Shown one piece after another: positions 1 through 6,451 of a stretch of DNA of 20,282 bases. Each line of letters opens with the position of its first letter. Position 1 is the stretch's first letter. The position numbers and the translations under genes were made by a program. The stretch comes from a virus, in IMG/VR virus record IMGVR_UViG_3300031787_001042, positions 1 through 20,282 of that record; one strand, 5' to 3'. The notes under the pieces were generated by a model. That model did no database searches and was not told the DNA's origin. It saw only the letters and a program-made list of their open reading frames with translations.

Positions 1-587
1 TCATCTTTAAAGATTAATGAATTAGCATTACACAAACCTTGCATAATACCACGAGATTTTAACCAAAATATTGAACAGAATGAACCTGAGAAGAAGATAC
101 CTTCAACAGCTGCGAAAGCAACTAATCTCTCTTCAAAAGATGCGTTTTCAATCCAATCCAAAGCCCATTTAGCTTTCTTTTGAACCGCAGGAAGATTATC
201 CAATGCGGTAAAACATAATTGTTTTTCTTGTTCGTTTGAAATATATGTATCAATCAATAATGAATACATTAATGAATGAATATTTTCCATAGCAAGTTGG
301 ATTCCGTAAAAGAATTTTGCTTCAGGATATTGTACTTCACGGTAGAAATTCTCCGCTAAATTTTCATTAACAATACCATCAGACGCTGCAAAAAATGATA
401 AAATATTTTTTACAAAATACTGTTCATTCTCTGATAAGTTTTCCCAATCACGTAGGTCACCACTTAAATCAATTTCTTCTGCCGTCCAAAAAGCGGCTTG
501 ATGCATCTTATAATATTCCCATATATCATTATGTTCTATTGGGAAGATAACAAACCTGTTCGGGTTTTCTACTAAAATTTTCTCCAT
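1..587 (-). CDS. nrdB: Ribonucleotide reductase class I, small (beta/R2) subunit, 3'-truncated by window edge
   Basis: This subunit holds the di-iron/tyrosyl radical that lets the large subunit reduce ribonucleotides to deoxyribonucleotides, feeding phage DNA synthesis. The first 195 codons are visible from an ATG at 585-587. Visible iron ligands by family alignment are D70 (in FFAASDGIV), E101 and H104, then the radical tyrosine Y108 in the spacing E-x2-H-x3-Y, and E162 (in [12 protein letters not shown]). The frame runs off the left edge after IFKD, just where the family has its next Glu and a His three residues later, so those two ligands cannot be checked. The frame is open with no sign of damage. 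The start lies 5 bp after the helicase stop, so the two genes are probably co-transcribed. The large subunit NrdA is expected beyond the left edge or elsewhere. The wording of the motifs is closer to the eukaryote/Bacteroidota type than to E. coli NrdB (my impression, not computed). Confidence 0.95.
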   Translation of the reverse strand, partial: MEKILVENPNRFVIFPIEHNDIWEYYKMHQAAFWTAEEIDLSGDLRDWENLSENEQYFVKNILSFFAASDGIVNENLAENFYREVQYPEAKFFYGIQLAMENIHSLMYSLLIDTYISNEQEKQLCFTALDNLPAVQKKAKWALDWIENASFEERLVAFAAVEGIFFSGSFCSIFWLKSRGIMQGLCNANSLIFKD

Positions 588-592
588 ATTAA

Positions 593-1975
593 TTAATTAT
601 TTTGTTGTTCTCTTTCTTTTCTTTTTTGTAATAATTCTTGAATTCTTTGTCGTTTTTTCTCTTCGTTTTGTTCCTCAAGTCCTAAAAACGTAACTGAACT
701 ATCTGTGTCAATATCTAAATATCCGTTATCAAATTTACAATTCTCAAATACAACTCCATCATCACCAATTCTTGATTTAGTTATCGCAATTGTTGCCAAT
801 TTCATTTCTTTTTGTTGTAAACTTTTAGCAACCGATATGATTACGTGACCAACTTGAGCCTTTTTAATTGACCCACCCATTTGGTCAGTTGTAACTACTT
901 CTGAAGATATAGAACTTCTATTTCCTTGTGTTGCAGTCCATCCAACTAAATCTAATTCATGACACATAGCTTCAAAACCTCTCATAACAGAACCTTCAGA
1001 TTTCCATTCGTCACCTAAATTTTTATCAGGTACCACACAATCAATATAATCTAAAAGAACCATATCTAATTTAACACCATCCGCAATCATTTTTCGAATC
1101 ATGTTTTTAATCTGAAGCATTGTCAAAGTATCTGATGGTAATTTTTGAAGAAGTAACTTGTTCTCCATTTTATCCTCAATTTCTTTAACTTTAGACATTA
1201 CTTCATCCTTTTTGATTGATAGTTCATCAGGATGAACTTTGGTCCATAATGTGAAATGTTTTCTTTGGATAATTTTAGGATTGTCCTCAAAAAATATTTG
1301 AAGTACATTGTAACCTAAATTATATGCGTGATTTGAGATTTTAGTTAAAAACGTTGATTTACCAACACCTGTCGGGGCTAAAATCACACCTATTTCACCT
1401 TTTGCCAATCCACCTTTCAATAATCTATCAATACCAGGTATTCCCATAGGAATTGGATGTCTATAATCCTCATTTAACACATCATCAAGATTGGAGAATA
1501 CATCCGACATTCCATCTTCTCTTTCCCCAACTTGTAATGCTTCTTTGATTAATTGTTCTAATGTGTCATAGTTCTCAAATTCACCTCCATCAATGACTTT
1601 TTGAGCCTTTGTGATTGCCTTTTGTAACTCTTGTTGTTTACAAAATTTAAGAGCTTTTTCTTGAACAAACTGACCACCTTCAGTAGATGTTTCTTTTATT
1701 TTAGTAATCGTATCAAGTACGATTTTGGATGCCAATTCTTGTTGTAATTCAGATTTTGTTATCTGTTCCAAAGTATCAAAAGTAGGTGTGTGCTCGTACT
1801 TTGAATAATACTCCCTAATCATTTGCATGATAATTTTGAAGTATTTATTTTCGAAATAGTTTGTTTCAATTACATCAATTATGGACCTTCCGAACTCTTT
1901 GTCTACAATAATCTGATTCATTAATTGAATCTGAAATGTAGGACCGAGATAGTCAAAATTTTTAATTGTCGCCAT
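593..1975 (-). CDS. Replicative DNA helicase, DnaB/T4 gp41-like
   Basis: This is a hexameric RecA-fold helicase that unwinds the replication fork 5'-3' on the lagging strand. At 460 residues it is close to T4 gp41 (about 475). Residues 1-155 form an N-terminal helical domain of the kind that pairs with primase, followed by a linker. The motor domain starts near [13 protein letters not shown] (178-190), then Walker [10 protein letters not shown] (200-208) and Walker B MVLLDYID (305-312). A sensor glutamine lies in TATQGNR (348-353), and ITKSRIG (398-404) fits the basic finger motif. The last 30 residues are highly charged and probably disordered. The ATG at 1973-1975 follows an A-rich leader without a Shine-Dalgarno box. 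It lies between an unknown gene upstream (29-bp gap) and nrdB downstream (5-bp gap). A primase and a helicase loader are not visible in this window. The family is clear; the gp41 label is by context. Confidence 0.92.
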   Translation of the reverse strand: MATIKNFDYLGPTFQIQLMNQIIVDKEFGRSIIDVIETNYFENKYFKIIMQMIREYYSKYEHTPTFDTLEQITKSELQQELASKIVLDTITKIKETSTEGGQFVQEKALKFCKQQELQKAITKAQKVIDGGEFENYDTLEQLIKEALQVGEREDGMSDVFSNLDDVLNEDYRHPIPMGIPGIDRLLKGGLAKGEIGVILAPTGVGKSTFLTKISNHAYNLGYNVLQIFFEDNPKIIQRKHFTLWTKVHPDELSIKKDEVMSKVKEIEDKMENKLLLQKLPSDTLTMLQIKNMIRKMIADGVKLDMVLLDYIDCVVPDKNLGDEWKSEGSVMRGFEAMCHELDLVGWTATQGNRSSISSEVVTTDQMGGSIKKAQVGHVIISVAKSLQQKEMKLATIAITKSRIGDDGVVFENCKFDNGYLDIDTDSSVTFLGLEEQNEEKKRQRIQELLQKRKEREQQNN

Positions 1976-1997
1976 AATTTTTTTATTCTTGTAATTG

Positions 1998-2004
1998 ATA
2001 AATA
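1998..2004. promoter_or_regulatory. ATAAATA motif in the gap ahead of the helicase gene (candidate promoter element)
   Basis: The plus strand reads GATAAATA here; the coding strand reads TATTTAT, 22 nt before the helicase ATG. The same 7-mer sits in two other gaps (6419-6425, 18520-18526). T4-type late promoters are TATAAATA, but in that orientation this copy would point away from the gene it precedes. The role is therefore unproven. Confidence 0.25.
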
Positions 2005-2457
2005 TTACCCCTCTACAGGAATTTCGTAGTTAGCAAATGTTAAGTTTTCTGTCGAGAAAATCTCTGTCAAATCTGACAATAAACTTTTTATTTGCGGACG
2101 TATGTCTACGGTGTATCTTATTTTAGGTGGGTAGATTTTTGCGTCAAATAATCTATGACAAATTGTCATATCATTATTTTTAATAATGAGTGAAAAATAC
2201 TCCGGTCCGTCAACAAAAGAGGTTTCAAGAATCTCAGGATTTTCCATGATTTCGTATGAATTTTGTAACATGTAGTCCACAGTTTTCATTTTCAAAATAT
2301 GACACATTTCATCTTTAAAATCCTTTATATATTCATAAAGGTCATCAGAATTTTTTGCTTTAGGATTATAATTCCTAACATTGAAAAATCTTTGAACAAT
2401 GATGTTGTCATTCACTTTCATCAAAAATTCTAATTTGGTTAAATCTTGTTCTTTCAT
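2005..2457 (-). CDS. Unknown protein with an internal duplication (150 aa)
   Basis: I do not recognise a functional family. The protein is soluble, with no signal peptide or membrane segment. Residues 17-55 and 96-134 align without gaps over 39 positions with 11 identities. Shared landmarks are D at position 1, R-x-F at 7-9, Y-x-P-K at 14-17, D at 23, I-K at 28-29 and I at 38, so it looks like two copies of one small alpha/beta unit. The ATG at 2455-2457 follows directly on the nuclease gene (3-bp gap), with an A-rich leader and no Shine-Dalgarno box. It lies between the FEN/RNase H nuclease and the helicase, so a replication or late-transcription accessory role is likely. T4 has the small genes dsbA, 33 and 59 near rnh, but I see no motif that ties this protein to any of them. 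The coding sequence is intact and ends in TAA. Confidence 0.8.
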   Translation of the reverse strand: MKEQDLTKLEFLMKVNDNIIVQRFFNVRNYNPKAKNSDDLYEYIKDFKDEMCHILKMKTVDYMLQNSYEIMENPEILETSFVDGPEYFSLIIKNNDMTICHRLFDAKIYPPKIRYTVDIRPQIKSLLSDLTEIFSTENLTFANYEIPVEG

Positions 2458-2460
2458 AAT

Positions 2461-3471
2461 TTATTTTTTGTTTGTTTGATATTTTTTCTTTTCTTTTCTT
2501 GTTAGTTTTAAAAATGGTTTTACAAAGTTAACCCAAGCTTCGTCTCCTTTTGGTAAAAATTTAAAAAATCCATCTTCCATCATCATGCGAATAAGATTTC
2601 TATACCCTCTACCTTCGGGGTCTAATGTTTCTTTATAATAAAGTTCAACAATTTCTTTTCCTTCTTCTGTGATTAACGGATTAGATAAATCCACGATTTT
2701 TGTGTTAATCTCAAAAAATTCATTTCCATAGATACCTGATTTGGTTTTACCTGTGAGTAAATTTTGTAATACTTTGTTTTCTTTGTCTTCAGCGAATAAC
2801 ATTTCCGCTCTTGTTAAAATATCGGAAACAGATGTCGGTTTTTCAAGTATTTCAGGAAATAATTTAATAAAAGTTTTTTCACCTAAAAAATAGATACCAT
2901 CAATATTATCAGATTTATCACCAGATAACACTTTGTAAGTTATAACATTATAATGAGGTATTTCAGCTTCATATAATCTAATAAAATCACCATTTTTATA
3001 TGTTAATTTTGTGTTTGGGGAATAGATTGAGACATTATCACTAATAAGTTGAGTTAAGTCCCTATCACCTGAAAAAATGGTTATAGTTTCGTTTGTTGAT
3101 ATCTTACAGTAATAAGCAATTAAATCATCCGCCTCATTATTGTCAATATCAACCTGTCTAACAAACATCTCTTCAAGATATTGTTTAACTCGTTGTTTTT
3201 GTTCAGCAAAAGATTGTTCCTTAAAGTCTTCTTTATAAATTTTACGATTTTCTTTGTATTGAGGATAAATTAATTTTCGAGTAGAGGAACTATCTTCACC
3301 ATCCCAAAAAACAACAACTTTATCAAAGTTTTGTTCTTCAATAAAACGTCGGGTGGTATTCAGAAAATGCCAAATACCCCCAACGTGTTTCCCTTCATGG
3401 AAGAAATCTTTTACCCCATGAAAACCGATTTTTAATAAATTGTTACCGTCAATTAATAGTGTTTTAATCAC
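2461..3471 (-). CDS. rnh: 5'-3' exonuclease / RNase H of the FEN (PIN-like) superfamily, T4 Rnh-like
   Basis: This nuclease removes RNA primers and trims 5' flaps on the lagging strand. It has 336 residues (T4 Rnh is about 305). The acidic metal-binding set is visible in order: D8 in LLIDGNN, D57 in VVFWDGED, the cluster E113-A-D115-D116, D136 and D138 in FSGDRDLTQL, then GDKSDNIDGI (184-193), followed by a helix-three-turn segment (GEKTFIKLF). R65, K78 and nearby basic residues fit the helical arch and its substrate contacts. The start is GTG at 3469-3471, not ATG. It is supported because family members begin only a few residues before this LLIDGNN strand, and the next in-frame Met would delete the first catalytic Asp. 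It sits 11 bp after uvsX and 3 bp before the 150-residue gene, in one replication operon. Confidence 0.93.
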   Translation of the reverse strand: MIKTLLIDGNNLLKIGFHGVKDFFHEGKHVGGIWHFLNTTRRFIEEQNFDKVVVFWDGEDSSSTRKLIYPQYKENRKIYKEDFKEQSFAEQKQRVKQYLEEMFVRQVDIDNNEADDLIAYYCKISTNETITIFSGDRDLTQLISDNVSIYSPNTKLTYKNGDFIRLYEAEIPHYNVITYKVLSGDKSDNIDGIYFLGEKTFIKLFPEILEKPTSVSDILTRAEMLFAEDKENKVLQNLLTGKTKSGIYGNEFFEINTKIVDLSNPLITEEGKEIVELYYKETLDPEGRGYRNLIRMMMEDGFFKFLPKGDEAWVNFVKPFLKLTRKEKKKYQTNKK

Positions 3472-3482
3472 TTAATTTAATT

Positions 3483-4472
3483 TTAGATGTCAGACTCATC
3501 AACAACTTCTTCGTCAAGAAGAATTTCACCAGTACCTGTTAAAACAGCGTTCCAATACTGTGAGAATTCTTTCTTGTAGTTTTCTAAAGCCTCTTTAGTA
3601 TCTGAAATATAACCCTGTGGTACGGCAATAATCTTACCATCACTATAACCTAAACCATTTACGTGGTTTTTCAAAATAGAGATTTTGGTTCTAATTGCGT
3701 AACGAACAGTTCTACCATTTTTTGTCGCAGTAATATGATTAATACCAGCCTTTTTCTGATTTCCAAATAAGAACACTAAAGCAGATGCTAACCATAACGC
3801 TTCACCACCTTTTGCCTTGATTTCAGGTTGTCCAAATGGGTTATCAGGTAAATCTACCCAAGGTTGGTTTACAACTACCATTGTGTTATAATAAGGATAC
3901 TCTTCTTTTTTAGATTTACTAATTCTTGAATGTATTCCCATACCAATCTTATCAGCAAGTGTAGAAGCGTTGTGCATTTTTCCACCTTTACCTTCAAATG
4001 TCATTTTACAAGGAATACTTCCAACAGAATCCCACAAAAATAGTAAATTATATGGTAAATCACCTTTTTCTTGAGCGTCCAATACTTCATTAATGAAATC
4101 AGTAGCTTGTTCAATATAGTCAAAACTATCGTTAAAAATGAAATCACCGTCCCATTCACCCTCAGAGTTTTGAGATGCCGATAAACCTAATTCAACTGCG
4201 TGAGTCCAAGACCATTTTTTTTCTGTAATAATGAAAACAGGTAAATGTCCTTTTTTCTGAGCATCAGCCGCAGCTAATATCATCGCAGTCGTCTTAGATG
4301 AATTAGAATGACCTAAAAACATGTTTATACCACCCATAACAGGACCTGGTAATCCACACGCACCCATGAAAGCATCTCCACAATTGTAGTAACTTTCAGG
4401 TTTATATTTTGTTTTTGATGAAAATTTGGATTTAATAGAATCTAATCCAATTTCTTTTTTCTTAATTGCCAT
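3483..4472 (-). CDS. uvsX: UvsX-like RecA-family recombinase
   Basis: This is an ATP-dependent strand-exchange protein that forms filaments on ssDNA and starts recombination-dependent replication and repair. At 329 residues it is shorter than T4 UvsX (about 391). Walker A is GHSNSSKT (54-61), an unusual P-loop with SS before the lysine, whereas bacterial RecA has G-P-E-S-S-G-K-T. A Glu in IITEKK (84) fits the catalytic position. Walker B is LLFLWDSVG (143-151). The stretch KGGEALWLAS (221-230) corresponds to the L2 DNA-binding region, and VNQPW (201-205) precedes it. The C-terminus is acidic (LLDEEVVDESD), as in many RecA proteins. The ATG at 4470-4472 has no Shine-Dalgarno box. It lies just downstream of the gp32-like gene and its terminator, and is followed by the nuclease. 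I found no convincing promoter of its own in the 83-bp gap, so read-through or an unrecognised phage promoter is implied. Confidence 0.9.
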   Translation of the reverse strand: MAIKKKEIGLDSIKSKFSSKTKYKPESYYNCGDAFMGACGLPGPVMGGINMFLGHSNSSKTTAMILAAADAQKKGHLPVFIITEKKWSWTHAVELGLSASQNSEGEWDGDFIFNDSFDYIEQATDFINEVLDAQEKGDLPYNLLFLWDSVGSIPCKMTFEGKGGKMHNASTLADKIGMGIHSRISKSKKEEYPYYNTMVVVNQPWVDLPDNPFGQPEIKAKGGEALWLASALVFLFGNQKKAGINHITATKNGRTVRYAIRTKISILKNHVNGLGYSDGKIIAVPQGYISDTKEALENYKKEFSQYWNAVLTGTGEILLDEEVVDESDI

Positions 4473-4475
4473 TAA

Positions 4476-4534
4476 TGTCTAAGTGTTAGTTAAAAATTTG
4501 TTAAAAAATAAGAGTTTGGACACCTTGTCTAAGT
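4476..4534 (-). repeat. 9-bp direct repeat in the gp32 terminator loop and the uvsX leader
   Basis: The coding strand contains ACTTAGACA twice, at 4534-4526 inside the terminator loop and at 4484-4476, ending 3 nt before the uvsX ATG. The copies are perfect and 50 bp apart. Their position suggests a binding site or RNA element shared by the terminator and the uvsX start, but chance is not excluded. Confidence 0.35.
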
Positions 4535-4551
4535 AGATGTCCAAACTCTTA
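4503..4551 (-). terminator. Intrinsic terminator after the gp32-like gene
   Basis: A perfect 14-bp stem (4538-4551 with 4509-4522) closes a 15-nt loop. On the coding strand it is followed by six T (4508-4503). It begins 4 bp after the gp32 stop codon. The plus strand has no T-tract after the hairpin, so it acts on the minus strand only. It should separate abundant gp32 mRNA from uvsX. Confidence 0.9.
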
Positions 4552-4555
4552 AATA

Positions 4556-5404
4556 TTAGAATGGTAAATCACCATCAGGTTCGTTGCCAGCTTGTGGGTC
4601 AACTATTGGTGTGTTTCCACCGATAGAAATAAGAGATTCCTCAGAATTTCCATAAACATATTTACCAGCATCAGAGTCCCAACGAGGTACTTCACCTCTT
4701 GCAATCGCTTCCAAGTATTCTACAGGTTTTTTAGAATAAACATCCGACCAAGATAACGCATCGTTAACCCATGAATCAGCAGTCGCTTTATCTTCATGAA
4801 CCGACGTTGGGTCATCATACATAATAGTTTGGATAACTGTGTATGTAGCACCTTTTGGGGTCTTAGCTTTAGTTAATTCTAAGATAATATCTCTTCCTTT
4901 TTCAGGGTCTGTTATATCACCTTTAGCTCTAAAAATTGGGATAATCTTATCAAGAATTCCTTCGTTTTTATAGTTGTGTTTAAAACGCCAAAACTTAACT
5001 CCATCTTGTTCGTTATCACGGTCAACAACTTTAAGAATATAAAACTTTCTTGGTTTATATTGTTTAGCAAGTTCTTTGTCCGACTCTTTACCTGTTGACA
5101 TAAGTTCTTCATAAACTTCGGTCAAAGGTGAACGTTCATTGTCGTTTTTTCCTGGGTCGTAAATTTTATTCCACTTTCCATCAATTTGTACTTCGTGGTA
5201 CCATACCTCTTTGAAAGGTGATGAGCCGTCTTTTGTAGGGAGAATACGTAACCTTTTTTGACCTTGTTTTTCGTTATCCTTAAGGATAGCTGCAAAGTAT
5301 TTTTTCATTCTTTCATCTTGTGTCATTGAGGTAGAAGATGAACCACCTTTTGTCGCTTGTTCGTACTGTGCAAGAACAGCGTCTAGAGAATTGTTTGTCG
5401 CCAT
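4556..5404 (-). CDS. 32: Single-stranded DNA-binding protein, T4 gp32-like
   Basis: This protein coats ssDNA at the fork and in recombination and contacts other replication proteins. At 282 residues it is close to T4 gp32 (about 301). The N-terminus is a short polar arm with a Ser-rich stretch (20-27). A basic patch GQKRLRILP (48-56) opens the OB-fold, and aromatic residues follow (VWYHEV 67-72, WNKIYDP 78-84, FWRFKHNYK 138-146). The C-terminal tail is acidic and ends DGDLPF, much like the tip of bacterial SSB. It contains no cysteine at all, and where T4 gp32 has its CPVC zinc-ligand motif this protein reads RSPLTEVYEE (91-100), so the zinc site is lost. The ATG at 5402-5404 follows a short A/T leader. 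The gene has its own promoter (5429-5457) and terminators on both sides, which fits independent, strong and regulated expression. The gp32 identity rests on pattern, length and context. Confidence 0.88.
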   Translation of the reverse strand: MATNNSLDAVLAQYEQATKGGSSSTSMTQDERMKKYFAAILKDNEKQGQKRLRILPTKDGSSPFKEVWYHEVQIDGKWNKIYDPGKNDNERSPLTEVYEELMSTGKESDKELAKQYKPRKFYILKVVDRDNEQDGVKFWRFKHNYKNEGILDKIIPIFRAKGDITDPEKGRDIILELTKAKTPKGATYTVIQTIMYDDPTSVHEDKATADSWVNDALSWSDVYSKKPVEYLEAIARGEVPRWDSDAGKYVYGNSEESLISIGGNTPIVDPQAGNEPDGDLPF

Positions 5405-5428
5405 ATGTGTTAATTTAATTGTTTACTA

Positions 5429-5457
5429 ATTATAAGTGTCAGCCGTAGTATAGTCAA
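5429..5457 (-). promoter_or_regulatory. Sigma70-type promoter of the gp32-like gene
   Basis: On the coding strand the -35 box TTGACT (5457-5452) and the -10 box TATAAT (5434-5429) are separated by exactly 17 bp. That is five of six and six of six to the bacterial consensus. Transcription would start near 5422, leaving a leader of about 18 nt that is rich in A and T and has no Shine-Dalgarno box. The terminator at 5469-5490 lies just upstream and would block read-through from the tail genes. The -10 does not match the Bacteroidota housekeeping form TAnnTTTG, which is odd if the host is in that phylum. Confidence 0.75.
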
Positions 5458-5468
5458 ATGAGTTAGAT

Positions 5469-5490
5469 AAAAAAACGGTCCGAAGACCGT
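5469..5490 (-). terminator. Intrinsic terminator with UUCG tetraloop, end of the tail gene block
   Basis: The coding strand reads ACGGTC-TTCG-GACCGT (5490-5475) followed by T6 (5474-5469), a very stable six-pair stem with a C(UUCG)G loop. It lies 4 bp after the stop of the 227-residue gene and directly before the gp32 promoter. It is the only clear terminator for the unit that starts in or before the tape measure gene. Confidence 0.92.
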
Positions 5491-5494
5491 GTAT

Positions 5495-6178
5495 TTATCT
5501 TACGTTTACAAAATCACCCATGTTTTCATCACCAAAATCTCTAAAGCTTTTTTTAATGTCAATCGGTGAATAATCTGAAATTTCTTTTTGAGTTAAAACA
5601 TATTCATTTTTTCCAGTTTTTTCAAAGTCATCTTCTTTATCTTCAAAAAAATCTGAAAGTTTCTGATTATATGGACCAGAATCTAGCGTTCTTAATTCCA
5701 ATTTTTCTTGTGGTGTTTTAACTCTATATTTTTCAATTTTACTTTCTAAATCATTAAGTTTATCTAAAATATTATCCATATTAGATAATTTATCTTCTAA
5801 ATCACCTAAATGTTTGAATAAATTATCAAAATATTCTTCTTGTTTATCTTCGATATTTTTTTGAGATTTTACTAAATCGGTTATCTCAATTTCTTCACCC
5901 TTTTTATCTTTCTTTTCTTCAGACTTACCTTCATCATCTAACTTTTCAACATCAGGGTCAGTATTCGTATCAACAGGTGCCGGAGATTCATTAGGTGTCG
6001 GAGGTGGTGGTGTTGCAGCCGCTCCAGCAGCATCTACAGGTGCATCCGCGGGTGGTGGAACAGGTGCTCCCGCATCCCCACCAGGAGCTGGTGGTAAAGC
6101 TACTTCTTGTTCCAAAATATAATCATTTATTTGATTATATCTTTTTAATTCTTCTAAAATTTGTAAATCGATTTTCAT
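5495..6178 (-). CDS. Unknown protein with Pro/Ala-rich linker and coiled coil (227 aa), probably virion-associated
   Basis: The function is not recognised. Four parts can be seen. A short helical head (1-25, with LQILEELKRYNQINDYI) is followed by a Pro/Ala/Gly-rich linker (26-72) containing several PPPP-type runs. Next come an acidic/lysine-rich hinge (78-98) and a heptad-like coiled coil (about 100-152, with repeated leucines in LFKHLGDLEDKLSNMDNIL). The C-terminal part (157-212) has an ordered look, with ELRTLDSGPYNQKLSDFF and ISDYSPIDIKKSF. The linker DNA (about 5990-6090) is strikingly GC-rich compared with the rest of the window. Long flexible linkers plus a coiled coil fit an assembly or scaffold role, but this is inference. 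It is the last gene before the strong terminator and starts 1 bp after the stop of the 74-residue gene. Confidence 0.8.
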   Translation of the reverse strand: MKIDLQILEELKRYNQINDYILEQEVALPPAPGGDAGAPVPPPADAPVDAAGAAATPPPPTPNESPAPVDTNTDPDVEKLDDEGKSEEKKDKKGEEIEITDLVKSQKNIEDKQEEYFDNLFKHLGDLEDKLSNMDNILDKLNDLESKIEKYRVKTPQEKLELRTLDSGPYNQKLSDFFEDKEDDFEKTGKNEYVLTQKEISDYSPIDIKKSFRDFGDENMGDFVNVR

Positions 6179-6179
6179 T

Positions 6180-6404
6180 TTATCCGTTTAATAATTGTTT
6201 AATCCCTTTAGTGGTTTCTACTTGTATTCTTTTTGATTTTTGTACTGAATGGTCAAATCTTTCAATTAAACCATCTTTCATTCGTACAGTATAACAATCA
6301 CCTGTGTCTAAATCACAAACTTCTTTATAACCGTTTCCAGTATCTCTTTCTGAAATTCTAGAATTCTTTCCCAAATATTTGTCTAATAAATCTTTTGTAT
6401 TCAT
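6180..6404 (-). CDS. Small unknown protein (74 aa)
   Basis: I do not recognise it. It is hydrophilic and has no membrane segment. Two cysteines flank CDLDTGDC (29-36), a C-x6-C arrangement with an acidic turn between them that could bind a metal or form a loop. The C-terminal half is basic (HSVQKSKRIQVETTKGIKQ). The ATG at 6402-6404 is preceded by an A/T leader with a TATTTATA motif 14 nt upstream. It sits 47 bp after the hub gene and 1 bp before the coiled-coil protein, with which it is almost certainly co-translated. The compact spacing and the same codon style as its neighbours support it as a real gene. Confidence 0.7.
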   Translation of the reverse strand: MNTKDLLDKYLGKNSRISERDTGNGYKEVCDLDTGDCYTVRMKDGLIERFDHSVQKSKRIQVETTKGIKQLLNG

Positions 6405-6418
6405 AATTACATTTTTTT

Positions 6419-6425
6419 ATAAATA
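6419..6425. promoter_or_regulatory. ATAAATA motif in the gap between hub gene and 74-aa gene
   Basis: The plus strand reads TATAAATA (6418-6425), identical to the T4 late promoter consensus but pointing away from the downstream gene. The coding strand reads TATTTATA. The 7-mer ends 14 nt before the ATG of the 74-residue gene, the same distance as at 18520-18526. It could be a phage promoter element, with direction unknown. Confidence 0.3.
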
Positions 6426-6451
6426 TCTAATAAACCAAAAATGTTTAAGTA

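Noticed and set aside
4912-5112. Minus-strand frame of 66 codons inside the gp32-like gene
   Set aside because: It is an alternative frame within a gene with strong family evidence and has no leader of its own.
5985-6095. GC-rich tract as an inserted mobile element
   Set aside because: It is in frame, codes a plain Pro/Ala linker and has no inverted or direct terminal repeats.
5995-6294. Plus-strand open frame of 99 codons
   Set aside because: It lies opposite the Pro/Ala-rich linker and the 74-residue gene, has biased composition caused by the GC-rich linker, and no plausible promoter or neighbour on that strand.
6430-6450. Weak hairpin after the hub gene as a terminator
   Set aside because: Only about five A/T-rich pairs (TAAAC/GTTTA) and no following T-tract on the coding strand.
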